A stretch of DNA of 64,000 bases, taken from contig NZ_CP016450.1 of assembly GCF_001713395.1 (NCBI RefSeq), positions 1,612,001 to 1,676,000 of the forward strand. The letters are read 5' to 3'. Source of the DNA: Sinorhizobium sp. RAC02. Lineage in GTDB: Bacteria; Pseudomonadota; Alphaproteobacteria; Rhizobiales; Rhizobiaceae. Below are positions 29,186 through 37,832 of the stretch, piece by piece. The number at the start of each line of letters is the position of its first letter. The first letter of the stretch is position 1. A model generated the notes under the pieces. It saw only the letters and a list, made by a program, of their open reading frames with translations. It had not been told where the DNA came from and made no database searches. The translations under genes and the position numbers were made by a program.

Positions 29186-31381
29186 TTACATCGCGTTCAT
29201 CGGGCCGATACCGAAGAACAGCGTCTCACCGGACGAGTCGTCGACGCCGTCATTGTCGGTCACGACAAAGCCGTTGCCGGCAGCGTCGATGGTGAAGCCT
29301 TCGACCTTGTCGACGACGAAGCCGTTGGTGGCGCCCTTCAGGTCGGGAATGAGGTCGCGGACCTCTTCTTTCTTGACGACCGGCAGGTCACCGCCGAGCT
29401 TGGCCGGCTTCAGGTCGGCAAGCGCCACGCGGTAGAGCTTCTTCAGCTTGGCAGCCTGACCGATCAGGTTGTCACGCTCGATGATGTAGGCGTAGTCACC
29501 GCTCGCCGTGATTTCGGAAAGGCCGACCCAGCCGGCTTCGGTCTTTTCGAGCGGATAGCGCACGGCGCCCCACTCTTCCGACGACGGCTTGTAGGAAACG
29601 AGCTTCACGAAGCCCTTCTCGTCATCACCCCATTCGCGCTGCATGGCCATCCAGAGAACCTGGTCATCGCCTTCGCCAACGCTGGTGATGCCTTCGAAGC
29701 CAAAGCGCTTCTCGCCGGCGCGCAGCTCGGAGGGAATGGCGATTTCCTTCTCGATCTCGCCCTTCTTGTTCACGTGGATGATGGCGTGGCTGTACAGCTT
29801 GTCAGCATCGCCTTCATTGGCGAGCCAGAAACCGCCTTCGCCGTCCGGCGTCAGGCCTTCGCTGTCGAGCTTCTGCGCGGCAGCACCATTGCGCGTGATG
29901 CGCAGGGCATCGACGATCTTCGCCGGCTTGGCGGTTGCATCGATCGTGAAGACCGTCGGCTGCGAAGCGTAGAAGGAATCGTTGACGGCATAAAGCATGC
30001 CCGGCTTGTCCTTGACCGGAGCGAGGCCGGACAGTGCGCCAAAACCGATCAGTTCGCCGTCCTTCTCGGTGGAGACGATCTGCGGATAGGCGGCTTCCCC
30101 TTCCGCGCGCTCATAGATCATGACGTGCGAACGGGCGCCGCCGTCTTCGACGAGGTCGGTTTCGTTGGCGGTCACGAAGAGGTTGCGGCTCGGAATGGCG
30201 ACGGCGCCTTCCGGACCGACACCCGACGGCAGGAGCTGGAGAAGCTCAGGCTCGGCACCGGTGTCCTTGTAGACGCCAACGATGGAGGCGCGCTCGGCGA
30301 GCACGAAGAACAGGTTGTCGTCACCGAACTTGGCTGCTTCCAAGCCTTCCGGTTCGACGCCCTTCTTGTTGCGCTTGTCCGGGTAGTGACCGATCTTAGC
30401 GATCTCGCGCTCGAAGCCGGCACCGTTCTCGTAGACAACCTTGCCGGTCTTGTCGAAGATCGTGAAGCCGCGTGCGCCGCCCTTCCAGTCGCCTTCGTTG
30501 GCAACAACGAAGCGGTTGTCGTCCAGCCACTTCACGGCGTCGGGCTCGCGGGCGACATCCTTCATCTCGCCGGTGAACTTCAGCGCGCCGTCCTTCTTGG
30601 TGTCGATGCCTTCGAGGCTGACGGTGCCAGCCGAGAAGTGGCTTTTCACGTCACCCGTCTTGCCATCGATGATGACGATGTAGTTGTTTTCCTGCAGCGT
30701 CAGCGCAATCTCGTCCAGGCCGTTGAAGGCGACGAATTCGGGCTCCGGGTCGTCGCCGGCGACGTCGGCAAGGCCGGTCAGCGTGACGTGCTTGATCGAA
30801 CCGCAATCGACGATTCCGTCCTTGAGCGACAGGATCACCAGATCGCCGGCCGGCATCTGCGGAATGGCGCCATCATTGACCTCTTCGTCGCGCTCGTTTT
30901 CGATGGCGATCGCGGCGATCGTCTTGTCCTTGTTGAGGGCAATCGAGTCCGGCTGGCCGCCAAGGTCGCAGGTCGTGTCGATGGCCTTCGAGGCCATATC
31001 GACCTGAGCGAGGACGCCGGACGGCTTGACGAAGCTTTCGCGGGTGTTGATCGCGACGAGCGCCTTGCCGCCGGCAATCGTTACCGAGGTGGGCTCGCCT
31101 TCGAAGGCGACGGTGCCGCCAGCCTTCGGGGCCTTCGCATCGGTAATGTCGATGAAGCCGATCGCCTTGTTCGGGCTGTCGGAATAGACAAGCGTGTTGC
31201 CATCCTCGGACGCAGCAATAATTTCGGAGGAGGTCGGTGTTGCCTTGTCCTTGCCTTCCGGCAGGTTGTCGGCAACGGCAAAGGATGCAATGCGATTGAA
31301 TACAGGCTCGGCGCTGGCGGCAGGGGCCACCGATGCGGCGAGGACCGCTGCCAGGGCAGCAGTGAGCGAACGGGTTTTCAT
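29186..31381 (-). CDS. secreted esterase-like/phytase-family beta-propeller protein
   Basis: A 731-residue exported protein with a typical signal peptide cleaved after ASA near residue 24. The N-terminal ~350 residues read as repeated beta-propeller blades (SDSPNKAIGFIDI, GKALVAINT, NRFVVANEGD). The C-terminal half (about 370-725) matches the 'esterase-like activity of phytase' domain, with DSEGLTPDGEGGFWLANE, GFEGITSVGEGDDQ and VEGFTIDAAGNGFVVTDND as the repeated acidic loops expected to bind calcium. The substrate is probably a phosphoester. PhoB-box-like repeats upstream support a role in phosphate starvation. Terminator shared with the MarR gene. Confidence 0.85.
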   Translation of the reverse strand: MKTRSLTAALAAVLAASVAPAASAEPVFNRIASFAVADNLPEGKDKATPTSSEIIAASEDGNTLVYSDSPNKAIGFIDITDAKAPKAGGTVAFEGEPTSVTIAGGKALVAINTRESFVKPSGVLAQVDMASKAIDTTCDLGGQPDSIALNKDKTIAAIAIENERDEEVNDGAIPQMPAGDLVILSLKDGIVDCGSIKHVTLTGLADVAGDDPEPEFVAFNGLDEIALTLQENNYIVIIDGKTGDVKSHFSAGTVSLEGIDTKKDGALKFTGEMKDVAREPDAVKWLDDNRFVVANEGDWKGGARGFTIFDKTGKVVYENGAGFEREIAKIGHYPDKRNKKGVEPEGLEAAKFGDDNLFFVLAERASIVGVYKDTGAEPELLQLLPSGVGPEGAVAIPSRNLFVTANETDLVEDGGARSHVMIYERAEGEAAYPQIVSTEKDGELIGFGALSGLAPVKDKPGMLYAVNDSFYASQPTVFTIDATAKPAKIVDALRITRNGAAAQKLDSEGLTPDGEGGFWLANEGDADKLYSHAIIHVNKKGEIEKEIAIPSELRAGEKRFGFEGITSVGEGDDQVLWMAMQREWGDDEKGFVKLVSYKPSSEEWGAVRYPLEKTEAGWVGLSEITASGDYAYIIERDNLIGQAAKLKKLYRVALADLKPAKLGGDLPVVKKEEVRDLIPDLKGATNGFVVDKVEGFTIDAAGNGFVVTDNDGVDDSSGETLFFGIGPMNAM

Positions 31382-31425
31382 GAAAGCCTCCGGGTCAAAA
31401 GGAACCCGGCGGTTCTGAGGCTTTC
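31382..31425 (-). promoter_or_regulatory. hairpin that buries the ribosome site of the esterase/phytase gene
   Basis: On the minus strand GAAAGCCT pairs with AGGCTTTC and, stacked inside it, CCGGGT pairs with ACCCGG around an 8-base loop, with an 8-base bulge on the 5' side. The 3' arm contains GGAGG five bases before the ATG at 31381, so the ribosome site would be paired. Whether the 5' arm is transcribed depends on where the Pho-type promoter starts. Confidence 0.6.
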
Positions 31426-31427
31426 GT

Positions 31428-31456
31428 GTTACAGGCCGATGACAATTCGACTACAG
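31428..31456 (-). promoter_or_regulatory. candidate PhoB box: three 7-bp half-sites with 11-bp period
   Basis: Reading toward the gene: CTGTAGT, four bases, TTGTCAT, four bases, CTGTAAC. The rhizobial and enteric Pho box consists of CTGTCAT-like heptamers spaced by four bases; these match 5, 6 and 5-6 of 7. The last half-site ends 47 bases before the start codon. Confidence 0.6.
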
Positions 31457-31473
31457 CCGCGGACCATTCCCCG

Positions 31474-31506
31474 CAAATAAAAGGGGGCCCGGATGAACCG
31501 GACCCC
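31474..31506 (-). terminator. intrinsic terminator, probably of hupB
   Basis: On the minus strand GGGGTCCGG and CCGGGCCCC pair (one U-G) around TTCAT and are followed by CTTTTATTT. It lies about 150 bases beyond the hupB stop, leaving an unusually long 3' region. Confidence 0.75.
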
Positions 31507-31652
31507 GACCCTGAAATTCAGGATTGGCGGCGGAGTGGGTAACCGCCCTCCCCCATAGCGTCGCGCATGACACGCAAGGACCCTGCAGGCTTTTGAAAGC
31601 CGAATGCGCCCTTGAGCCGAACCGGCCAAAGGACGGATGCAGCAGCAGCGGA

Positions 31653-31928
31653 TCAGCTGTTAACGGCGTCCTTCAGACCCTTGCCGGCCGAGAACTTCGG
31701 CACGTTGCGGGCCGGGATCTCGATCTCGGCGCCGGTCGAAAGGTTGCGGCCCTTCGAAGCTTCACGGCGCGACACGGAGAAATTGCCGAAACCGACGAGA
31801 CGAACGTCGCCGCCGCTCTTGAGTTCGCCCTGGATCGTCTCGAAAATGGCGTCTACAGCAGATGCTGCGTCCGTCTTCGACAGGCCCGACTTCTCAGCGA
31901 CCGAGGATACGAGTTCATTCTTGTTCAT
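31653..31928 (-). CDS. hupB: HU-type DNA-binding protein
   Basis: A 91-residue histone-like protein that bends and packages DNA as a dimer. The whole family fold is present: MNKNELVSSVAEKSG helices, the VRLVGFGNFSV core, the RREASKGRNLSTG arm and the IPARNVPKFSAGKGLKDAV end. AAGGGG precedes the ATG. It sits downstream of lon, as is usual in alphaproteobacteria, but a terminator after lon and its own promoter suggest separate transcription. Confidence 0.97.
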   Translation of the reverse strand: MNKNELVSSVAEKSGLSKTDAASAVDAIFETIQGELKSGGDVRLVGFGNFSVSRREASKGRNLSTGAEIEIPARNVPKFSAGKGLKDAVNS

Positions 31929-31977
31929 GTTTCCACCCCTTTCTTACGGTTTGAAACGACTCATACAAGTCGGGGGC

Positions 31978-32005
31978 AGAATACGCATCGGCCTTCGCCT
32001 CGCAA
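31978..32005 (-). promoter_or_regulatory. candidate hupB promoter
   Basis: On the minus strand TTGCGA (32005-32000) and TATTCT (31983-31978) are 16 bases apart, about 50 bases before the hupB start. A small hairpin (CGACT/AGTCG) follows in the leader. Confidence 0.45.
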
Positions 32006-32060
32006 GAAAATTTCGTCGCAATCCCCTGAGAATCCGGGGTTTACACACGTTTTTCAACGA

Positions 32061-32088
32061 AAAAGACCGGCACGAAGGCCGGTCTTTT
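32061..32088 (-). terminator. intrinsic terminator after lon
   Basis: AAAAGACCGGC pairs perfectly with GCCGGTCTTTT around a 6-base loop, 45 bases beyond the lon stop. The T run is present on the minus strand. Confidence 0.85.
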
Positions 32089-32133
32089 CCAGTTTCACTC
32101 CAAAACGCCGGATTGCTTAGCCGGCATTAAGGC

Positions 32134-34557
32134 TCAATGCGCGATCGCGCCGTTGGCATCTTCGGTCGATTCGACCGCCGGAACCTTGGCCGCTTCGGCA
32201 GTTCCGTCCCATTCGATCGGCTCGGGCCGACGCACGAGCGCATGCTTGATGACCTCGCCCATGCGCGAGACCGGGACGATCTCCATGCTGTTCTTCACGT
32301 TGTCCGGAATGTCCGCCAGATCCTTGGCGTTCTCTTCCGGGATCAGCACCTTCTTGATGCCACCGCGAAGCGCTGCAAGCAGCTTTTCCTTCAGGCCGCC
32401 GATCGGCAGGACCCGGCCGCGCAGCGTCACTTCACCGGTCATCGCCACATCCTTCGAGACCGGGATACCGGTCATGATGGAGACGATGGCGGTTGCCATG
32501 GCGATACCAGCCGATGGGCCGTCCTTCGGCGTCGCACCTTCGGGAAGGTGGACGTGGATGTCGGTCTTGTCGAAGCGCGGCGGCTCGATGCCGAAATCGA
32601 CGGCGCGCGAGCGGACATACGAGGCCGCCGCCGAAATCGATTCCTTCATCACGTCCTTCAGGTTGCCGGTCACCGTCATACGGCCCTTGCCACCCGGCAG
32701 GCTGACGCCTTCGATGGTCAGCAGCACGCCGCCGACTTCCGTCCAGGCAAGACCGGTGACGACACCGACCTGATCCTCGCCCTCGGCTTCGCCGTGGCGA
32801 TAGCGCGGGACGCCGAGGAAGTCGTGGATGTTCTCCGCCGTGACTTCAACATTCTTCGACTTGCCCTTGATGATCTCGGTCACCGCCTTGCGGGCGAGCT
32901 TCATCAGTTCACGCTCGAGGTTACGCACGCCCGCCTCGCGGGTGTACTGCTGGACGACCGCCATCAACGCGCCGTCGGTGACCGAAAATTCCTTCGGCTG
33001 CAGCGCGTGGTCGCGGATCGCCTTCGGCAGCAGGTGCCGCTTGGCGATTTCCAGCTTTTCCTCTTCCGTGTAGCCGGCAATGCGGATCACTTCCATGCGG
33101 TCCATCAGGGGTGCAGGAATGTTCAGCGTGTTTGCCGTCGTCACGAACATGACGTTGGACAGGTCGTATTCGACTTCCAGGTAGTGATCCATGAAGGTCG
33201 AGTTCTGTTCCGGATCGAGCACCTCGAGCAAAGCAGACGACGGGTCACCACGGAAATCCATGCCCATCTTGTCGATCTCGTCGAGCAGGAAGAGCGGGTT
33301 GGACTTCTTCGCCTTCTTCATCGACTGGATGACCTTGCCGGGCATCGAGCCGATATAGGTGCGGCGGTGACCGCGGATCTCGGCCTCGTCACGCACGCCG
33401 CCAAGCGCCATGCGGATGTATTCGCGGCCGGTCGCCTTGGCGATCGACTTGGCGAGCGAGGTCTTGCCGACGCCCGGAGGGCCGACGAGGCACAGGATCG
33501 GCCCCTTGATCTTGGTCGAGCGGGCCTGCACGGCGAGATATTCGACGATGCGCTCCTTGACCTTGTCGAGGCCGAAATGATCCTCGTCGAGGATCTTCTC
33601 CGCGGCGTTGAGGTCGGTCTTGATCTTCGACTTCTTGCCCCACGGAATGCCGGTCAGCCAGTCGAGATAGTTGCGCACGACGGTGGCTTCCGCCGACATC
33701 GGGCTCATCTGGCGCAGCTTCTTCATCTCGGCATCCGCCTTTTCGCGGGCCTCCTTGGAGAGCTTGGCCTTGACGATCTTCTCTTCCAGTTCGGCCATCT
33801 CGTCGCGGCCGTCTTCGCCGTCGCCGAGTTCCTTCTGGATCGCCTTCATCTGTTCGTTCAGGTAGTACTCGCGCTGGGTCTTCTCCATCTGGCGCTTGAC
33901 GCGCGAGCGGATGCGCTTTTCGACCTGCAGAACCGAGATTTCGCCTTCCATGAAGCCGAGCGCCTTTTCAAGCCGAAGCTTGACGCTCGTCGTCTCGAGC
34001 ATTTCCTGCTTCTCGACGATCTTGATGGAGAGGTGCGAGGCGACCGTGTCGGCGAGCTTCGAGTAATCCTCGATCTGGCTCGCGGCACCGACGACTTCCG
34101 GCGAAATCTTCTTGTTGAGCTTCACATAGTTCTCGAACTCGGAGACGACGGAGCGCGACAGCGCCTCGATCTCGACCGGGTCCTCTTCAGGCTCGGCCAG
34201 CACATGGGCCAGCGCCTCGTAGAACTCTTCGCGTTCGGTGTAGCCGTCGATCTCGGCACGCGCGCGGCCTTCGACCAGCACCTTGACGGTACCGTCGGGC
34301 AGCTTCAGGAGCTGGAGAACGTTGGCGACGGTGCCGATGCGGTAGATGGCGTCGGTTTCCGGGTCGTCGTCGGAAGCGTTGATCTGGGTCGCAAGCATGA
34401 TCTGCTTGTCGGTGCCCATGACTTCCTCGAGCGCGCGGATCGACTTCTCGCGGCCGACGAACAGCGGAACGATCATGTGCGGGAACACCACGATGTCGCG
34501 CAGGGGCAGGACCGGGAAGGCCGTGGAATCGTGCGGCGCAGACGTCTTTTTCGTCAT
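32134..34557 (-). CDS. lon: ATP-dependent protease Lon
   Basis: The 807-residue Lon protease degrades misfolded and selected regulatory proteins. It has the N-terminal substrate-binding domain (about 15-310, [15 protein letters not shown]), an AAA+ module with Walker [10 protein letters not shown] and Walker [10 protein letters not shown], and a Ser-Lys protease domain with the catalytic serine in PKDGPSAG and lysine in [13 protein letters not shown] at 34557 has AAAGGA 8 bases upstream; a TTG five codons earlier is not needed. The 400-base gap to clpX holds the clpX terminator. Confidence 0.97.
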   Translation of the reverse strand: MTKKTSAPHDSTAFPVLPLRDIVVFPHMIVPLFVGREKSIRALEEVMGTDKQIMLATQINASDDDPETDAIYRIGTVANVLQLLKLPDGTVKVLVEGRARAEIDGYTEREEFYEALAHVLAEPEEDPVEIEALSRSVVSEFENYVKLNKKISPEVVGAASQIEDYSKLADTVASHLSIKIVEKQEMLETTSVKLRLEKALGFMEGEISVLQVEKRIRSRVKRQMEKTQREYYLNEQMKAIQKELGDGEDGRDEMAELEEKIVKAKLSKEAREKADAEMKKLRQMSPMSAEATVVRNYLDWLTGIPWGKKSKIKTDLNAAEKILDEDHFGLDKVKERIVEYLAVQARSTKIKGPILCLVGPPGVGKTSLAKSIAKATGREYIRMALGGVRDEAEIRGHRRTYIGSMPGKVIQSMKKAKKSNPLFLLDEIDKMGMDFRGDPSSALLEVLDPEQNSTFMDHYLEVEYDLSNVMFVTTANTLNIPAPLMDRMEVIRIAGYTEEEKLEIAKRHLLPKAIRDHALQPKEFSVTDGALMAVVQQYTREAGVRNLERELMKLARKAVTEIIKGKSKNVEVTAENIHDFLGVPRYRHGEAEGEDQVGVVTGLAWTEVGGVLLTIEGVSLPGGKGRMTVTGNLKDVMKESISAAASYVRSRAVDFGIEPPRFDKTDIHVHLPEGATPKDGPSAGIAMATAIVSIMTGIPVSKDVAMTGEVTLRGRVLPIGGLKEKLLAALRGGIKKVLIPEENAKDLADIPDNVKNSMEIVPVSRMGEVIKHALVRRPEPIEWDGTAEAAKVPAVESTEDANGAIAH

Positions 34558-34572
34558 GTCATTTCCTTTCAA

Positions 34573-34920
34573 ACGTCCCGTTTCCGGGAACCGGTCCTGT
34601 CGGCGCTAAAAGCATAACGGGCCGGCGATCTTTTCCATCCACAAGTGGCGTGCGGTTAACACTTTTTCAAGCCCGGCAACGGAGTGCCCCACCCCGTGTC
34701 GGGCCAGACGAACCAACGGAAGGAAGTGTAGTCTTCCGCGCTGTTGCGGAACTTGCGGCCTTCCCCCGGCCTGTCGCCGGAGCATACGCAAAACAGAATC
34801 GAAGTCTTCCATCTTCGCCCGCAACGCATCGTTTCGCAACGTCTTACATACACGGCAGGTTCGGCATCATGCCTCCTTCACCCGCCAGCGGCCAGTCACG
34901 AAATGTCGCGAGTTGACCAC
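34573..34920. other. gene-free interval between lon and the clpX terminator
   Basis: No convincing coding frame is seen. A CTTGAA box on the minus strand (34671-34666) has heat-shock -35 character, but the sequence 16-17 bases downstream fits the -10 consensus poorly. The lon promoter must lie here. Confidence 0.4.
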
Positions 34921-34947
34921 AAACGAAAAGACCCGCCGGGGCGGGTC
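34921..34947 (-). terminator. intrinsic terminator after clpX
   Basis: GACCCGCC and GGCGGGTC form an 8-bp stem with a 2-base gap; on the minus strand it is followed by TTTTCGTTT. It lies 27 bases beyond the clpX stop. Confidence 0.8.
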
Positions 34948-34974
34948 CTTCCTGAAGCGACAGAGGCGACACGA

Positions 34975-36252
34975 TCAGGCCGAGACGTTGGCCTTCTCGT
35001 CGGAGCGCTCCGAGTAGATGTACAGCGGGCGGGCAGAGCCCTTGACCACTTCATCCGAGATGACGACTTCCCGCACGCCTTCGAGCGTCGGAAGCTCGAA
35101 CATCGTGTCGAGCAGGATCTTCTCCATGATCGAGCGCAGGCCGCGCGCACCAGTCTTGCGGATGATGGCGCGCTTGGCGATCTCGCGCAGCGCGTCCTCG
35201 TGGAAGGTCAGTTCCACGTCTTCCATCTCGAACAGGCGCTGGTACTGCTTGATCAACGCGTTCTTCGGCTCGGACAGGATCTGGATCAGTGCATCCTCGT
35301 CGAGGTCTTCCAGCGTCGCCAGAACCGGCAGACGGCCGATGAATTCCGGGATGAGGCCGAACTTCACCAGATCTTCCGGCTCCAGTTCGCGCAGGACTTC
35401 GCCGACGCGGCGATCTTCCGGCGAACGAACCTGTGCGCCAAAACCGATCGAGGTCTTTTCGCCGCGCGCCGAGATGATCTTGTCGAGGCCGGCAAACGCA
35501 CCGCCGCAGATGAACAGGATGTTCGTCGTGTCGACCTGCAGGAATTCCTGCTGCGGGTGCTTGCGGCCGCCCTGCGGCGGTACAGAAGCGACCGTGCCTT
35601 CCATGATCTTCAGCAGCGCCTGCTGCACGCCCTCGCCCGAAACGTCACGGGTGATGGACGGGTTGTCGGACTTGCGCGAGATCTTGTCGACTTCGTCGAT
35701 ATAGACGATGCCGCGCTGCGCGCGCTCGACATTGTAGTCGGCCGACTGCAGGAGCTTCAGGATGATGTTTTCGACGTCCTCGCCGACGTAACCGGCTTCG
35801 GTCAGCGTCGTGGCGTCGGCCATGGTGAAGGGCACGTCGATGATGCGGGCGAGCGTCTGCGCAAGATAGGTCTTGCCGCAGCCGGTCGGGCCGACCAGCA
35901 TGATGTTGGACTTCGCCAGCTCCACGTCCGAGCCCTTGGCGGAATGCGCCAGGCGCTTGTAGTGGTTGTGCACCGCGACCGACAGGATGCGCTTCGCCTG
36001 CTGCTGGCCGATGACATATTCGTCGAGGACCTTGATGATGTCCTGGGGCGTGGGAACGCCATCACGGGACTTGACCATCGAGGTCTTGTTCTCTTCGCGG
36101 ATGATGTCCATGCACAATTCGACGCATTCATCGCAGATGAATACGGTCGGTCCGGCGATGAGTTTCCGGACTTCGTGCTGGCTCTTTCCGCAGAAAGAGC
36201 AATACAGGGTATTCTTGGAGTCGCCGCCGTTGCTGCCGCTGACCTTGCTCAT
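34975..36252 (-). CDS. clpX: ATP-dependent Clp protease ATP-binding subunit ClpX
   Basis: The 425-residue AAA+ unfoldase feeds substrates into ClpP. The N-terminal zinc-binding domain has CSFCGKS and CDEC cysteine pairs. Then follow the Walker [13 protein letters not shown], the Walker [10 protein letters not shown] and the sensor region with [15 protein letters not shown]. The ClpP-contact loop of the IGF type is present as FIGRLPV nearby family position. GGAAGG upstream of ATG. A YjbR-family gene lies between it and clpP. Confidence 0.97.
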   Translation of the reverse strand: MSKVSGSNGGDSKNTLYCSFCGKSQHEVRKLIAGPTVFICDECVELCMDIIREENKTSMVKSRDGVPTPQDIIKVLDEYVIGQQQAKRILSVAVHNHYKRLAHSAKGSDVELAKSNIMLVGPTGCGKTYLAQTLARIIDVPFTMADATTLTEAGYVGEDVENIILKLLQSADYNVERAQRGIVYIDEVDKISRKSDNPSITRDVSGEGVQQALLKIMEGTVASVPPQGGRKHPQQEFLQVDTTNILFICGGAFAGLDKIISARGEKTSIGFGAQVRSPEDRRVGEVLRELEPEDLVKFGLIPEFIGRLPVLATLEDLDEDALIQILSEPKNALIKQYQRLFEMEDVELTFHEDALREIAKRAIIRKTGARGLRSIMEKILLDTMFELPTLEGVREVVISDEVVKGSARPLYIYSERSDEKANVSA

Positions 36253-36465
36253 ATCACTTTCCTTCCAGCACGCCGCTCATCTCCCGGAAGATGGCCGGAC
36301 CACTCAAACCGCCCTTACAGATAGCGCTTGCGCGCTCTTCAAAGGCTCCAGGGGCACTGACCGGACCGGGACCAAGCCCGTGAAACCGGTCGCAACGCAT
36401 TCCCCGCTTAAACACCGAATGCTAGACTGTCACAAATCAACATAGCATTAACGGCCAATATTACC

Positions 36466-36488
36466 GGCTTTATGGCGCTGATAAAGCC
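36466..36488. repeat. 8-bp hairpin between yjbR-type gene and clpX
   Basis: GGCTTTAT and ATAAAGCC pair around a 7-base loop in an AT-richer 266-base gap. There is no U tract on either side, so its role is unclear; it may act in the clpX leader or at the end of the yjbR-type transcript. Confidence 0.4.
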
Positions 36489-36518
36489 CCGCGATCATTA
36501 CAAATCACACGATTGCGT

Positions 36519-36884
36519 TCATTCGCGCTTTAAGCCAAGATCAGCGCGCGCCTTGCGCGTCAACTTGGCCGCAACCAAACCGTGACTTTCTCTTAGATAG
36601 TCACACAAGGCCGCGTCGTCCACTGATTCGCCCGTTTGCCGCTGAATCCACTTCATTCCGCGCGAAGCGAGATAGGGTGCCGGACGGCACCCCGGCTGCT
36701 CGCGCAGGATATCGAACGCAAGCTCCGATACCTTGAAGGTGACCCCCAGCAACTCCTTTTCGCTCCATCCGGCGACGGCGAAAACCTTGTCGCCGACCTT
36801 CCAGACATGCGCCCCGCCCCATTGCACGACATGTGACGTGGCAGGGAGCGAAGCGCAGAAAGCGTTGTATTCGTCGAGCGTCAT
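36519..36884 (-). CDS. MmcQ/YjbR family DNA-binding-like protein
   Basis: A 121-residue protein (130 if ATG 36911 is used) with the CyaY-like YjbR fold: TLDEYNAFCASLPAT at the start, WKVGDKVFAVAG, and VAGWSEKELLGVTFK. The C-terminal WIQRQTGESVDDAALCDYLRESHGLVAAKL helix pair is typical. The function of the family is poorly known. It sits between clpP (41 bases upstream) and clpX on the same strand, so clpP and yjbR are probably co-transcribed. Confidence 0.85.
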   Translation of the reverse strand: MTLDEYNAFCASLPATSHVVQWGGAHVWKVGDKVFAVAGWSEKELLGVTFKVSELAFDILREQPGCRPAPYLASRGMKWIQRQTGESVDDAALCDYLRESHGLVAAKLTRKARADLGLKRE

Positions 36885-36924
36885 GGCATCCCGAAGCGTG
36901 GAGCGTTGCATCGAACCGCGATGC

Positions 36925-37557
36925 TTACGCCCCTTCCGCGCCCTCGATCGCCTCGCGGCTCGTGATGACGCGGTCGACCAGACCCCAGTCCTTCGCCTCG
37001 TCAGCGCTCATGAAGTGGTCGCGATCAAGCGTCTGCTCGACTTCCTCATAGGTGCGGCCGCAATGCTTGACGTAAATCTCGTTCAGCTTGCGCTTCATCT
37101 TGATGATGTCGCGGGCATGGCGCTCGATGTCGGACGCCTGACCGGAGAACCCGCCGGACGGCTGGTGCACCATGATGCGGGCGTTCGGCGTGGCAAAGCG
37201 CATGTCCTTGTGGCCGGCGGCGAGCAGCAGCGAACCCATCGATGCGGCCTGGCCGATGCAGAGCGTCGACACGGCCGGCTTGATGAACTGCATCGTGTCA
37301 TAGATCGCCATGCCCGACGTGACGACGCCGCCCGGCGAGTTGATGTAGAGCGCGATTTCCTTCTTCGGGTTTTCGGCCTCGAGGAAAAGCAGCTGTGCGC
37401 AGACGAGTGTCGCGATGTGATCTTCGACGGGACCCGTCAAGAAGATGATACGTTCCTTGAGGAGACGCGAATAAATGTCGTAGGAACGCTCGCCGCGGTT
37501 GGTCTGCTCGACGACCATCGGCACCAGAGCCATGGCGGTATCTACGGGATTTCTCAT
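36925..37557 (-). CDS. clpP: ATP-dependent Clp protease proteolytic subunit
   Basis: The 210-residue serine protease forms the double-heptamer chamber that works with ClpX (and ClpA). The catalytic triad is visible: Ser in [11 protein letters not shown], His in MVHQPSGG and Asp in [12 protein letters not shown]. The N-terminal pore loop region [19 protein letters not shown] is intact. A heat-shock-type promoter match lies about 70-100 bases upstream. Confidence 0.97.
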   Translation of the reverse strand: MRNPVDTAMALVPMVVEQTNRGERSYDIYSRLLKERIIFLTGPVEDHIATLVCAQLLFLEAENPKKEIALYINSPGGVVTSGMAIYDTMQFIKPAVSTLCIGQAASMGSLLLAAGHKDMRFATPNARIMVHQPSGGFSGQASDIERHARDIIKMKRKLNEIYVKHCGRTYEEVEQTLDRDHFMSADEAKDWGLVDRVITSREAIEGAEGA

Positions 37558-37628
37558 ATCAATCCTTCATCGGTGTGGCCCTGAACCCCTTCGCCAAGCG
37601 TTGGGAATCAGCAAGTTTCATCTTCCCT

Positions 37629-37658
37629 ACATAGAGTGTCAGGGTAGCGGACTTCAAG
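37629..37658 (-). promoter_or_regulatory. candidate RpoH (heat-shock) promoter of clpP
   Basis: On the minus strand CTTGAA (37658-37653), 16 bases, then CTCTATGT (37636-37629). This fits the alphaproteobacterial sigma-32 pattern CTTGAA-N16-18-CCCTATNT with one mismatch and is placed about 70 bases before the clpP start. Confidence 0.55.
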
Positions 37659-37832
37659 ACGGACGCGCGTTTTGCGGCGCTCTATGCCAGAATGCGGTTA
37701 ATCGGTGCGACGTGGAGCCATGATTTCCACAACCGCGCTGCCGGCACGGTAAAGAAAGCGTGAATCCCGCGCTGCCCCGCATCTGCCGTTTTCGAATGCC
37801 CGCACTATATTCTCCACCTATCGGAGGCAACC

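Noticed and set aside
32137..34617. 826-codon plus-strand frame opposite lon
   Set aside because: It mirrors lon exactly and has a His/Asp/Arg-rich composition typical of antisense frames.
34666..34671. CTTGAA box as a heat-shock promoter for lon
   Set aside because: The -35 box matches, but the sequence 16-17 bases later fits the -10 consensus at too few positions to call.
34606..34839. Small minus-strand frame between lon and clpX
   Set aside because: No ribosome site and no protein-like pattern; it overlaps the expected lon promoter.
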